DNA of 64,000 nt from contig CP136069.1 of assembly GCA_032622095.1 (NCBI GenBank), positions 168,446,394 through 168,510,393 on the forward strand, read 5' to 3'. The translations under genes and the position numbers were made by a program. Origin of the DNA: Siphonodentalium dalli (lineage: Eukaryota > Mollusca > Scaphopoda > Gadilida > Siphonodentaliidae). Below are positions 34,791 to 46,524 of this stretch, piece after piece (the stretch's first letter is position 1; each line of letters starts with the position of its first letter). Under the pieces are notes generated by a model. The model saw only the letters and a list, made by a program, of their open reading frames with translations. It was not told the origin of the DNA and ran no database searches.

Positions 34791-36025
34791 TTATTGACCG
34801 AGCCCCTTAATGATATGGGAGAAAATAAGGAGACCTATGTCCGGTAAGGAATGACTCACTGTTGATTATTGAAAACCAAAATTTAAAATTACAACAGGAG
34901 TCGAAAAAGTTTAAAACAAATGGGTGGAGGGCAAATCGCCAAAAACATTTAGAAGCTGTGCGATAAAGACGCGCCATCAACCCCCGGAAAGAGAAAAACA
35001 TACAATGTGTCCTACATTTATATTTTAGTATCTTATCATAAGTCAAGAGGTTGGTGGGGATGGAGGTGGAAATTAAGAATAAACTCAGGCTCTTTTTCGG
35101 AGAAAATATTTTTTGATTGATTCTGTTTTCAGGTATCCAGAAAAGAGGCTGGGGTCAGCGTCTCGTATTCTCTCTTCTACAATTCATGCGCACACGTGAA
35201 ATAGTCCCAAATAAAAGTTAGCTGTAGAACGTGAATAATTTTATTGTCGGATTGAAATTACTTATTTGTCGATCTGTTATACATACAGGAATGTTTGTTG
35301 TGCGTAATGTTATGTAAACAGATCTTAAATCGAAGGTTATAGGAAGAAATTATTTTTTTGTAAACATCAAGGCGCAACCGCTAGGGGTCGCAATTCACAT
35401 TTTATTAGAACATACACGGTCGAGTCCATAACTTGATGGAGGGTGCTGCTGCCCCATACCTTTATTTATAATGAATATTGCCGGTTATATGTTGTGTAGA
35501 TGACTTGTAATCGATGGGTTATATATCCAAATTCAGGGCGTGATATATATGTTTTCTCAAATTTCGAAACAAGCCCTTATCTAATTCATAGCTATATATA
35601 CAGTGCTTCCATGCATTTCAAAAATTCTACAAATACAATCGTTAGAGTTTCATATGTTGTGCTAGTACTCCAAAATAAGATTCTATATTGCTATGAAGAT
35701 GTAAATATTCTGATTTATCTTACAATTTAACTATTTTTCATCAAATACACGCGAAAACGCTTAGACGTTTTCCGATCTTGTATCCTGGACGGCAACAAGG
35801 ATATCGTGGACGGAAAAGGCTGGTGCACATGCGTTTCGGCAACTGGCTTGCTTTCAAAACAAAACGTCTAAAAAACCAACTAAAAGTCGTGAACAATTAT
35901 AATATAGTCATGTGCTACGAAACGAATGTAAAATAATAAATAATTATTTCAATAAAGTGGACAAAATGTGGAGACAGGACCGAAAAAAATAAACAATGTC
36001 GCCCAAAAATGGTTGGAATCAGAAA
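34791..36025. other. Unassigned AT-rich sequence
   Basis: No exon, RNA or repeat family was recognised. Confidence 0.35.
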
Positions 36026-36445
36026 ATTACTATTTTCTTGGCTTCGGGGGTAAAATATATTTGATTCGAGTCGAGGAACCGACTTATCAAAGCTCAGAAT
36101 GATCAGATATCCATTTTTGAAATCTATTATATTTCACCACCGATACTTTTTTGTGTCCCAGTAAAGAGTCGACGAGAAGACGGTCTCAGACCAAATTGAG
36201 GATGAAGATGGATAACTAAAAAATCAAGTGGTTTTTTGTGTTAGATATTTGACAAACCGGCAATATTTCGTTGAACAAAATGTTGATAAATAACAGGTTT
36301 TGAAAAAATTTATGCTATAGTTGACTGTTGTTAGTATTATTTTTGGGCAATTAATCGATTCTGATAACTGAAGCGGCTTTTAAAAAAAAAATTATTGTTA
36401 TCGGAATCTGATGATATGGGGACCATCGAATCGGATTGAGTACCT
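36026..36445. mobile_element. Diverged copy of the TTAA-type foldback MITE
   Basis: It shares GGCTTCGGGGGTAAAATATA, TTGATTCGAGTCGAGGAAC and the end CGGATTGAGTACCT (ending 36,445) with 26869-27348. The left terminus is eroded and the right flank reads TTCA instead of TTAA. The middle is longer and different. Confidence 0.65.
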
Positions 36446-37389
36446 TTCAGTGGCAAAATCGTTGCCAATTTTATAGAGTCAAGTGTCTGCCACTACAGTG
36501 GACCATCGTCTTAACTTTTCGAATTACCTTTTCAGTTACTTTTATTTCTAAACACCTAAAAAAAAGAAAGTCCCCCCTGATATGTTCGGTAATATTTTAT
36601 GAGATATTGGATAAATTTTGACGAAACTTTACGCAAATGTTTAGTGGTACCTGATACACAACCTGTGTGAGGCACCGTCCTGTGAGTTATGTTATGGACT
36701 GCTGGGCATGGATTGAATGGAAGAGGTGTGATTTTCAAAAGTTGCAAAACACTGACGTAGAGTGGACAGTCACTCCATTGTTCCACTGTTCACACAGGTT
36801 GGCTGTAAATGTGGTCTAAAAGTGACACTGTGGGGCCACGATAACATGCGTGTCATCTTTAGAGGAGCGGCCAAATCCAAAAAGGGCCTTAGTTTTCGAG
36901 ATAACCCTATCCCCGGTAGAACAAGTTGAATCCAACTTTTTCTGGAAGGTAAATCTATATCATTTATGAAAATGATTCTTGGCCTTGCCGGAATTGGTGG
37001 CAGCTACGTATGGTAACTTGGTAAGACTAGTTGTGAAGGTACCCTACCAAAAAATTAGCCTGTTTTCAGCGGTTGACCAGCAATACACAATTGGTTAAAA
37101 GTTATTCACATCACCCAAAACAAAACGTTTTATTTGTTATTATGGGGTACATGGTGATACTAAAACGTACGTTATTTTTTTTCTGGTTTGTTTGAGATTT
37201 CACGACGTCATGGTGGAGAATGTAACGTTCTGCGTCAAAAAATCATGACGATTCAGAGAAAATGTCGCCCGTCAACTCTGTACAAAACTAGCACGCTGGA
37301 TCTAGCTTATCTTGTCATATATTTTTGGAAAGATTGGAGTATTTGCTACCGGGAGGTATTAACTTTATTTTCCTGTCCATATACATATT
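36446..37389. other. Unassigned sequence
   Basis: No gene is supported. Short frames on both strands lack splice context. Confidence 0.35.
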
Positions 37390-38890
37390 GCAATAATAGG
37401 TAAAAACTTAACCCTCCGCCAATGTCATAAAATGCTAAGTATAGCCATCGCCGGGGATTGGATCCCAGAATGATAGAATAGTGCGTAGTATTTTCTGTTA
37501 TTTAGTGTAGAACACACATAACAAGTGTAAAATGCGAAGTACCAACCATATTCTTTGTTAGAAGAGAATCAAAATCCAATATGGCGTCCAATATGGCATT
37601 CGGTTTTTATTTTAAGACTTAGTGAAGCGACATTCGAAACATCCAGAAAAGAACTGTCACCAGTGGTAAAATGTATATTATTTTAATGACCATATAGAAT
37701 AGCATTTCATATCAAACATTAGTTTCACCATTAATGCATCTTATCAATTGGTAAAATAATAGGCAAAAATTTATTCCGCCGTTCAATGTCATAAAATTCG
37801 AACTAAAGTTGTCGCCTGGGATTTGAACCACGAATGATCGCATAATGCGCAGTGTTTTGTTATATTCAATATAGAATACACATGCGAATTGACCAGAGAA
37901 AATTGCCATCCATATTTGTTATTAGAAGAGTATCAAAATCGAAGATGGCGTTCAATGTGGCGGCCAATATTAATTTTAAAACTTAGTGAACGGGCATACG
38001 ACAAATATTATCAATTGATGAAATAATAAGACAAAAAAAACTTAACCGCCCCTACAGTCACAAACTTCCACACAAATGGACCACTGAGGATTGTAGTACA
38101 GGCCAAAAAGAAATGGGTATGCATTTTGGATTTCATTTGTGCTGAATACGATAAAGAAACAAACGTTTGAAGTCACACCACTATGGCGCCATAATGGCGG
38201 CCAACATGGCAGTTAAGTTAATGTCAACACTTTGTGAACAGCTAATACGTTATGCGAGCAAAGGACGTCTCATATGGTATTACTTATAGCGATGTATTAG
38301 CTAGAGTGTGTGTTTCCATTATTAAATGGAAATTTATTGTTTGCTTGATGACGGAGACCAAAATATGGCGGTCAAGTATAAAACAAAAATCAAATGAGCT
38401 TTGTCATGTCACAAATTTATAACAATTCGTAAAAACAAATACGGGAAAACAGGACAAATGACGTCTCCAGTGGTATATATTATGGCGATTCATTACATTA
38501 ATTTCATTACATTAGTCATGTGAAATAGTAGTTCAGTCATTAACATATCTTTTAATTTGCGAAATAATAAACACAAAACTGAACATTCATCATCTCTAAA
38601 GTTATAACATTGCGCACAAATGTACCTCTGAGAATCGTAACAAAGAATAAAACAACAAATGCGCAGTTGAAGATGTCATTTTGTGCGACATAATTATGTG
38701 ACAACCACACTCGCTATCAGAGGGATCTCAAAATACAAGATGACATCCCATAATATGGAGGTCACTTCAATTTTGCGAAAAAAGTACAACAGCCAGAGAA
38801 GAGACGTCCTTTTGTGATGCTTTGCGCTGGATTTGCTGTTGAAGTGCCAGAAGTTTTCAACAACCGTTCAAATGGTTTGTTTGTTCGCTC
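37390..38890 (+). repeat. Degenerate ~300-360 bp tandem repeat with ATGGCG cores
   Basis: Five diverged units share the order AATAATAGG.AAAAA.TTA, GTCATAAAAT, ATCGCCGGGGATTGGATCCC-like, then CAAAATCCAATATGGCGTCC and AATATGGC, TTTAAGACTTAGTGAA (cores near 37,580, 37,945, 38,185, 38,365 and 38,745). The AAnATGGCGGC cores resemble YY1/Pho-type sites. They are probably only repeat sequence. Confidence 0.7.
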
Positions 38891-39163
38891 TAGTGCCGGT
38901 TGTTGATTGTAGGTATCACGCGATAAGTTAACTTTTCAATAATAATATTTTGGAATGGAATAACATCGACATATCTTTATCTACATATAGATGAGCAACA
39001 TTTGCTTTTCTCAATCATAAGTATACTACATGGCTCTGATAGCCAACCATTCAATTAGCGTTCAGTGACTAAAGGTCAAACATGACCCCAGTGACGACAT
39101 GTTTATAGAGACATAGAGACAGATGGATCTGATAAATACATTTCTAACTCCCACATTTTCATT
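38891..39163. other. Left outer flank of the palindrome
   Basis: Unassigned. It shares no similarity with the right outer flank (from 50,353), and no target-site duplication is visible across the palindrome. Confidence 0.5.
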
Positions 39164-40072
39164 GAATATAAGTCATACAATGTGAATCTATGCATCGCAG
39201 CAATGGGCACTTGAGCATGGCACTTCTAGGTTTTCTTGAGAAACGTAAAGGACTCTACTGGGTGAACAAGAACACAACACTAACACAAATGCCAGTGATT
39301 TTGAGTTGATTACATGACTTACACTCAGTTAATTGTATCCCCATAAAACACTAGATCAACGGCAAAGGTGTTATGAATCCCGATCAGCAACACTAATATG
39401 AGGTCCATGTAAAGTGAAAATAACTTTCGAATATCTGCCAGTTTGGGGGTAGGTGGTTTATGTGTGGACTGAGTATATTGATTCCGCGGTACAGATATTA
39501 TATCCACCGGAGATATAGAATATTCAATTTCAATTAGTCTAGCCCGGGAACTCAATATCTTCTGTTTGTAACATATATGAATCCGATTGACATTCACAAC
39601 AATTTAACGCACATATTAGTCGAGACTAAAATATCAATTTTTGTAAAAACATGCACATCAAGCAACATATGGCGAGAACAACTTATATGCATAGGTGTGC
39701 GGTGTTGTTCTCTTGTTTGATACTGAGCCGAAACTCGGACGATTATACAAAGCAGCATCCTCTCGACCACTATAACGCCTATTTATAACCTATTTATAAC
39801 GCTGATTGCATTATATAGATATTGTGGTCCCATGTTATGTCTAATATTAAAGAGCATGTTGTGTGCGTGCGATGATGAATTCCGTGTTACGTTAATAGGT
39901 AGTTACTATGATGTGTGAACTTTGATTGCTCGTGAACTCATATCCCACTTTCCCAAAACTAGAGATGATTAGATATCTTATTTGCTGAATTTCAAAATGA
40001 ATGCCTTTTTTTTGCGTTGATGCATATAACAACAGCTAGTGATTCTGTTATTATACTTCCATGGTGTAACCA

Positions 40073-40315
40073 AGGAAGTACATTGTTTTTCTATTGGGGC
40101 CGTTTTCTGTTTAATTGAAAATACTCAGAAACTAATGGGAGGAGGACCGTGAAATCTCTAGGGAAAGTAGGCATCTAAGGGATACAGAAAATGAATATAT
40201 CATGAGTTCGGCCTAACGCTTCACCACGGAGTGAAATTATTTTATTTATTTTTTCACTATTATTATTATTATTAAAATACTCCACACTTTGATAATCGCT
40301 ATATTTCGGAAAGTA
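40073..40315 (+). repeat. 243 bp dispersed segment in left arm
   Basis: It runs from AGGAAGTACATTGTTTTTCT to ATTTCGGAAAGTA. A third copy, about 95% similar, is at 60586-60829, where no RT follows. Its ends, AGGAAGTA and GGAAAGTA, are similar to each other. It precedes the RT-related frames here, so it could be a SINE-like unit or an element leader. Confidence 0.7.
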
Positions 40316-40389
40316 TGAGCAGTAGAAAACTAAAAGTTGGTAAGTATGTTGGGGCAAATGATTTGTATGCCTTAAACGTATAACGAATA

Positions 40390-41515
40390 TTGTCCGCGCT
40401 TTCCTCGCAGACTTATCTCCCTTTATCTGAAAAAATGTCATTTTACTATCTCGGAAATTATGAGGAGCAGGGCATCAAAATTTGGACCATATGGACACCT
40501 CGATATGCACTACTGCACACGGGCATCAACACTTGTGTCCGCGCTTTCCCTGTGGAGTTACCGCCCATAGATAGGCATACACCGAATGAACTAGATTGGA
40601 ATAACATTCTGAAAGGTACTGAAGACATAAACTCGGCGACTTGTGTATTCTCTAGAAAATTTCTCTCAATAATGAGAGAAACAGTTCCCAGAAAGAAAGT
40701 TTTTTTCCGAAAAAAACGACAAGTGTTGGTTCAATACTGAACTAAGATCTGTCATCCGTAGTAGAAATCGTTTACGCCACATAGCCCAAAAATCGGGGAA
40801 ACCGAAAGATTGGATCAGGTACAAAAAGAGTCGAAATTCTGTGAATAACATGAAAAAGTATGCAAAAGCTAAATTTGATCAAGATCTCGAGACTTCAATA
40901 AAGTCAGATTCATCAGCAAAATGTTTTTGGCACATTGTCAAAGAGCTTCTTGATAATGCACCGAACTCCTGCATTCCACCCCTGCGAAACAGCAGCGGAA
41001 ATTTGGTGTTTGATGACGATTCCAAAGCCTGTCTCCTTAATGAAAAATTTGTTGCTAATTCAGATATAGACAATTCTAAATGCAACCTTCCTATTTTCCG
41101 AAAAAAATGTGATAATAATATATCAGATTTACCTGTCACGATCGATGATATAACTGAAGCCATACAATCGACCAAACCAAATAAGGCACACGTTGCCGTT
41201 CGCATGTTACTAGGAACGATTGACCGAGTGGTAGACCCTCTTCGCATTTTATTTTTAATGTAATTTGAATCGAGATGCTTTCCAGATTCTTGGAAACAGG
41301 CGAATGTTATTCCAATTCATAAAAAAACGACCGATCCGCTACTGACAATTACCGACCAATCTCACTGTTTCCCGTTCTTGGAAAGATTTTTGAAAAAGTG
41401 GCATTGAAATACCTTTCCAAACTTTCTTTAATAACGGATTAATATATGATTATCAGTCCGGTTTCATTCCTGGCCACAGCACACTATACCAGCTGCTGGA
41501 AATACAACACTCCTT
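40390..41515 (+). pseudogene. Broken N-terminal part of non-LTR RT ORF (left arm)
   Basis: Frames at 40390-40740 and 40841-41263, plus fragments to 41,515, carry the linker between endonuclease and RT seen in CR1/L2/Jockey-type ORF2. Visible parts are WFNTELRSVIRSRNRLRHIA (about 40,727-40,790), a CIPPLRNSSGNLVFDD block, DLPVTIDDITEAIQSTKPNK and WKQANVIPIHKK. Several frameshifts and stops separate them. No endonuclease domain is visible upstream, so the copy is 5'-truncated as well as broken. Confidence 0.75.
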
Positions 41516-42991
41516 ATGCTAGGCTCTCGATCAGAAAGTGTGCACATGTGCTATTTTTGCGATATTTCCAAGGCTTTTGAACGAGTCTGGCACGAGGGGC
41601 TGTTATTTAAGCTTGAACAATGCGGAGTCAATGGACGACTTCTGGCCTGGATTAAAAATTATTTATCTAACAGGACACAAAGAGTAAAAGTTGGACAAAC
41701 ATCTTCGAGTCCCCTGCAACTGAAAGCAGGAGTGCCTCAAGGATATATCCTTGGCCCATTCTTCTTCCTAGTTTTTATAAATGATATACATGAGAATTTA
41801 ATATCTTTCACGCGTATGTACGCCGACGACGCGTGTTTTACCTCATTCGAAGACGCCAGTACCTTATGTGAACATAACCTGCAAACAGACGTAGAAAGTA
41901 TATATGTGTGGTCCAAGCAATGGCTGGTACAATTCAACTCTTCCAAGACAAAAATAATAAATTTTTCCTTTTTATCTAATTACAATACTCTAAGTGTCGC
42001 AATGGACGGTCGGTTAACAGAGCATGTGGACACACATAGACATCTTGGTGTGTTTTTTCAGTCTAACCTCAATTGGGACAAGCTAATAGAAAATTTGTGT
42101 GGACGCTTAAGATCTCGCCTATCGCAATTGAGACGATTGAAATTCACAGTTAATCGGCGAACCTCGGAATGTATGTACAAAACCTTTATTTTGCCGCTTA
42201 TGGATTACGGAGATGTAATTTGGGCTCACGCACCGAACACTCTTCTTGTACTGCTTGATCGGATACATTATGATGCCGCTCGAATTGTTAGTGGGTTAAA
42301 TAAATCTGTTTCGAATGAAAAACTCCTCATTGAACTAGGATGGCCTACACTTTACACCAGACGCGAACACCATAAATTTAATACTTGGCAGAAAATAATT
42401 CTTGGTAAAGCTCCCAATTACCCGAGTACAATTTTGCCGACCTTTGCTAAAGATCAATCTACCTACTCACATCGATACCCATTATTATTCTTACAGAAAC
42501 GCAACAATACAGAACATTTTAAATCGACCTTTCTGCCTGAGATGGTAATCAAATGGAATGCAGTAGTAATAAATGGTTCATCTGATCGCACCAAAACCGA
42601 CATATTGAAATTAATGTATGACAACTTGCCTATATTTCCCCCAAAACCGCCGCCATACTTCAATTCAGGCTCTCGCAAATGGAACATCGTGCACACCAAG
42701 CTAAGGAATAACTGCAGCGATTTAAATTTTGATAAACTTGAAAACTATATTTCTATAACAGCTCACTGTCAATGTGGGTTTTATATTGAAGACGCCTCAC
42801 ATTTTTTCTTCCAGTGCCCGTTATGTGAAGAGAGTCGCTTAATATTCATCCAACGCCTTTGGCTAAATGGAATTTTCGTTGATAGGGTTGAAGATATCCT
42901 CTTTGGTCAAAGCAACCTATCCAATACTTTAAATGATAAATTGTTTCGCAATACGAAAACTTTCATTGCATCATCGGGTAGATTTTATTGA
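41516..42991 (+). CDS. Non-LTR retrotransposon reverse transcriptase, C-terminal 491 codons (left arm)
   Basis: Reverse transcriptases of this kind copy element RNA onto a nicked chromosomal target. Visible landmarks are motif A, FCDISKAFERVWHEGLL, with the catalytic Asp (residues about 14-30); GVPQGYILGPFFFLVFINDI (about 73-92); the catalytic YADD (about 102-105); the thumb region ILPLMDYGDVIWAHAPN; and a C-terminal Cys/His motif CQCGFYIEDASHFFFQCPLC that may bind nucleic acid. Motif order fits the CR1/L2/Jockey group. The frame starts inside the RT domain, so the usual fingers motifs are in the broken upstream part. The call start is simply the first Met. Loss of the 5' half makes autonomous activity unlikely. 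Confidence 0.88.
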   Translation: MLGSRSESVHMCYFCDISKAFERVWHEGLLFKLEQCGVNGRLLAWIKNYLSNRTQRVKVGQTSSSPLQLKAGVPQGYILGPFFFLVFINDIHENLISFTRMYADDACFTSFEDASTLCEHNLQTDVESIYVWSKQWLVQFNSSKTKIINFSFLSNYNTLSVAMDGRLTEHVDTHRHLGVFFQSNLNWDKLIENLCGRLRSRLSQLRRLKFTVNRRTSECMYKTFILPLMDYGDVIWAHAPNTLLVLLDRIHYDAARIVSGLNKSVSNEKLLIELGWPTLYTRREHHKFNTWQKIILGKAPNYPSTILPTFAKDQSTYSHRYPLLFLQKRNNTEHFKSTFLPEMVIKWNAVVINGSSDRTKTDILKLMYDNLPIFPPKPPPYFNSGSRKWNIVHTKLRNNCSDLNFDKLENYISITAHCQCGFYIEDASHFFFQCPLCEESRLIFIQRLWLNGIFVDRVEDILFGQSNLSNTLNDKLFRNTKTFIASSGRFY

Positions 42992-44567
42992 CGGAAAATC
43001 TTCAAAATCCAAATAAGCCGATATCTTCATACATTCCCCATATTGCCATCAAAATACTCGGCTCAGCTCGCCATAGGACCTACATCCCATCCTTGATATC
43101 TGTCTACTCACTTTATACCTCACCCTCATTCTCGACCCTCCTCGTTTTAGGTACTACATTCCAATTATAAGCTAATATTGAGTCCTACATAATTCCATAT
43201 ACAATGAATAATTTGCGTTTCAATATTGCTAAGGGAGAGGAGCAATATTCTAAGTTGAATAACTTGTACTCCCATCCCTTTTGATTAACTCATATCTTAT
43301 TTCAGATTCTAATTTGTTAAATGTATTATGTAATGAGGGTCAAATAAAATATGTTCAAACATACACCGAATTAATTGTACGCACCTGTACTCTCCTATCA
43401 TTCCAGATAACTGAATTCGGTTTCCACAGTCCTCTTGGTCACTTACTGTTCAGTGGCAAAACGAAAACTGGACAGGGTCGATCTCATATTTTTACAATGG
43501 GGTGGGGTGCCAAATAAAAAAAATAAAAAAAAATTCGTTACGAATCTCGTCTATTTAGGTGCATCGCTTCACTGCGTAAAGCTGATAAAATACCGCGAAA
43601 GATTTTTGAAATCTGAGTAGAAATACCAGTGTTGTGGGCCCTCAAAAATTGTATGTTTTGGGGCAACCGGCTTGTCGTCGTATCTCCTTTAGAACGGACA
43701 ATCTTTGGAGATAGTGACACACTATCCAGAATAACTAGTGCTCGGTGTGTGGCAAATTTAGCCAGTGTCGGTTAAGTATTGTGGTTTTGGGGAGGGGTGG
43801 TTTTTTGGTGCCAAATTTTATTTAGTCTCCGAATCAGATGAAACTTTGGAATATAACATCTACCATACACGCTGATCACAAAACTGAAAACAGATCGCAA
43901 ATCCGTTGGAAAATGGCGGAGATTTAGACCATCAAAGTTTGAACTTGGGGCCCATTTGCTTTCCAATAACGGAAATGTTTTTCGTCTCCGATTCAGATGA
44001 AATGCGTTTCATACAATCTAGGTGAGCAGCAGATCACAAAACTGAAAACAATTTTAAAATCCATTGGGAAATAACGGAGTTAAGGGCCTTCAAAATTCGC
44101 ATTTTGGGCTTGGGTTGACAATTTTCCAATCCCGTCATCCAATTTCGAGACAGGGGTGGGGTCACTTCCAATCACTTGAGATCAACATAAAAATGGCAAG
44201 GACATGATATAATAGTCCTACTTCCTATTTTCCGTCCCTAAACTACGATATTTTCAGCTCAAGATTCGCCCTATTATTATACTTCCATGGTGTAACCAAG
44301 GAAGTATATACAGAACTTCCAACTTCGGGGTCTCGACGGAATCTGAAAGAACTCGAAAAATAAGTGTGACAAACTGCAAACCGTTTTGGCGGCAAATTAT
44401 TTTTTCCGGTCGTTTCGGGGATCCGAAAGTCCGGAACGAGGGTGGAAGTTCCTAGTCGTTCCGGAACGAACAATGGCAGACTAAAAAAAAAAAAAACCTT
44501 GATGGAGAGCATCAAACTCGACCTAACTAACGTTTCGAAAAAAAAACTTCCTGAATTTTTTTTCTCC
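42992..44567 (+). other. RT 3' flank and inner part of left arm
   Basis: After the RT stop comes a short 3' region, then AT-rich DNA, then TACTTCCATGGTGTAACCAA (within 44,273-44,306), which leads into a segment rich in TTCCGGAACGA/GGTCGTTCCGG motifs. Minus-strand frames here (44243-44821) are open but are repeat sequence. Confidence 0.6.
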
Positions 44568-44947
44568 CGAGTAAAATTTGCATTGTCACTCGAAATTCGC
44601 CGTTTTTTCCATCCGTTCTGGGTCGTTCCGGCCCGTTCCGGGTTCGATATCCAGGCAACGAGACACTTTATTCGAAAAAAATGCAACGTTATCGACGTAA
44701 GGGGTTCGTTATTGGCAGGGATGCGGCCGTGACAGGGGGTTGAAGAAAACGGAGAATAAGTAGGCGACGTTATGTCGTCGCCGATTCCAAGCTGTGTGGC
44801 AAAAAAATTATTTTCCGGCAAACCAAAAACATCAAAAATGATTTTTTTTTCTTTGAAACGGTTAAGCTAATTGACACGCATGGTAGCACAGACACGATAT
44901 TTGTCATGGGATCCCAAGAGAGCTCAAAATGGGATTTATATGTATAT
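44568..44947. other. 380 bp unpaired spacer of the palindrome
   Basis: Unique centre between the arms. It contains GTTCCGGCCCGTTCCGGGTT near the left edge and GGCGACGTTATGTCGTCGCC, a small perfect-looking hairpin, at about 44,763-44,782. No gene. Confidence 0.85.
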
Positions 44948-46524
44948 GGAGAAAAAAAATTCAGGAAGTTTTTTTTTCGAAACGTTAGTTAGGTCGAGTT
45001 TGATGCTCTCCATCAAGGTTTTTTTTTTTTTTTAGTCTGCCATTGTTCGTTCCGGAACGACTAGGAACTTCCACCCTCGTTCCGGACTTTCGGATCCCCG
45101 AAACGACCGGAAAAAATAATTTGCCGCCAAAACGGTTTGCAGTTTGTCACACTTATTTTTCGAGTTCTTTCAGATTCCGTCGAGACCCCGAAGTTGGAAG
45201 TTCTGTATATACTTCCTTGGTTACACCATGGAAGTATAATAATAGGGCGAATCTTGAGCTGAAAATATCGTAGTTTAGGGACGGAAAATAGGAAGTAGGA
45301 CTATTATATCATGTCCTTGCCATTTTTATGTTGATCTCAAGTGATTGGAAGTGACCCCACCCCTGTCTCGAAATTGGATGACGGGATTGGAAAATTGTCA
45401 ACCCAAGCCCAAAATGCGAATTTTGAAGGCCCTTAACTCCGTTATTTCCCAATGGATTTTAAAATTGTTTTCAGTTTTGTGATCTGCTGCTCACCTAGAT
45501 TGTATGAAACGCATTTCATCTGAATCGGAGACGAAAAACATTTCCGTTATTGGAAAGCAAATGGGCCCCAAGTTCAAACTTTGATGGTCTAAATCTCCGC
45601 CATTTTCCAACGGATTTGCGATCTGTTTTCAGTTTTGTGATCAGCGTGTATGGTAGATGTTATATTCCAAAGTTTCATCTGATTCGGAGACTAAATAAAA
45701 TTTGGCACCAAAAAACCACCCCTCCCCAAAACCACAATACTTAACCGACACTGGCTAAATTTGCCACACACCGAGCACTAGTTATTCTGGATAGTGTGTC
45801 ACTATCTCCAAAGATTGTCCGTTCTAAAGGAGATACGACGACAAGCCGGTTGCCCCAAAACATACAATTTTTGAGGGCCCACAACACTGGTATTTCTACT
45901 CAGATTTCAAAAATCTTTCGCGGTATTTTATCAGCTTTACGCAGTGAAGCGATGCACCTAAATAGACGAGATTCGTAACGAATTTTTTTTTATTTTTTTT
46001 ATTTGGCACCCCACCCCATTGTAAAAATATGAGATCGACCCTGTCCAGTTTTCGTTTTGCCACTGAACAGTAAGTGACCAAGAGGACTGTGGAAACCGAA
46101 TTCAGTTATCTGGAATGATAGGAGAGTACAGGTGCGTACAATTAATTCGGTGTATGTTTGAACATATTTTATTTGACCCTCATTACATAATACATTTAAC
46201 AAATTAGAATCTGAAATAAGATATGAGTTAATCAAAAGGGATGGGAGTACAAGTTATTCAACTTAGAATATTGCTCCTCTCCCTTAGCAATATTGAAACG
46301 CAAATTATTCATTGTATATGGAATTATGTAGGACTCAATATTAGCTTATAATTGGAATGTAGTACCTAAAACGAGGAGGGTCGAGAATGAGGGTGAGGTA
46401 TAAAGTGAGTAGACAGATATCAAGGATGGGATGTAGGTCCTATGGCGAGCTGAGCCGAGTATTTTGATGGCAATATGGGGAATGTATGAAGATATCGGCT
46501 TATTTGGATTTTGAAGATTTTCCG

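Larger units (their letters stand above)
39164..44567 (+). repeat. Giant palindrome, left arm (5.4 kb)
   Basis: Every position p up to about 44,482 pairs with 89,516-p, and positions from about 44,497 to 44,567 pair with 89,515-p. The one-base shift is a 14-versus-15 homopolymer at 44483-44496. Substitutions noted: 40,718 G against A in the mirror, and 41,049 T against G. Identity is therefore above 99.9% over 5.4 kb. The arm contains a decayed non-LTR retrotransposon (40,390-42,991), two copies of TACTTCCATGGTGTAACCAA (40,047-40,080 and 44,273-44,306 including flanks) and a 243 bp segment repeated at 60.6 kb. Confidence 0.97.

Noticed and set aside
37390-38890. Repeated AAnATGGCGGC cores as a regulatory YY1/Pho cluster
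   Set aside because: The cores recur because the whole unit is tandemly repeated; no promoter or conserved spacing points to regulation.
44243-44821. 192-codon minus-strand frame at the inner edge of the left palindrome arm
   Set aside because: It spans repeat sequence (TTCCGGAACGA-rich) and the arm/spacer junction, so it is not one ancestral gene.
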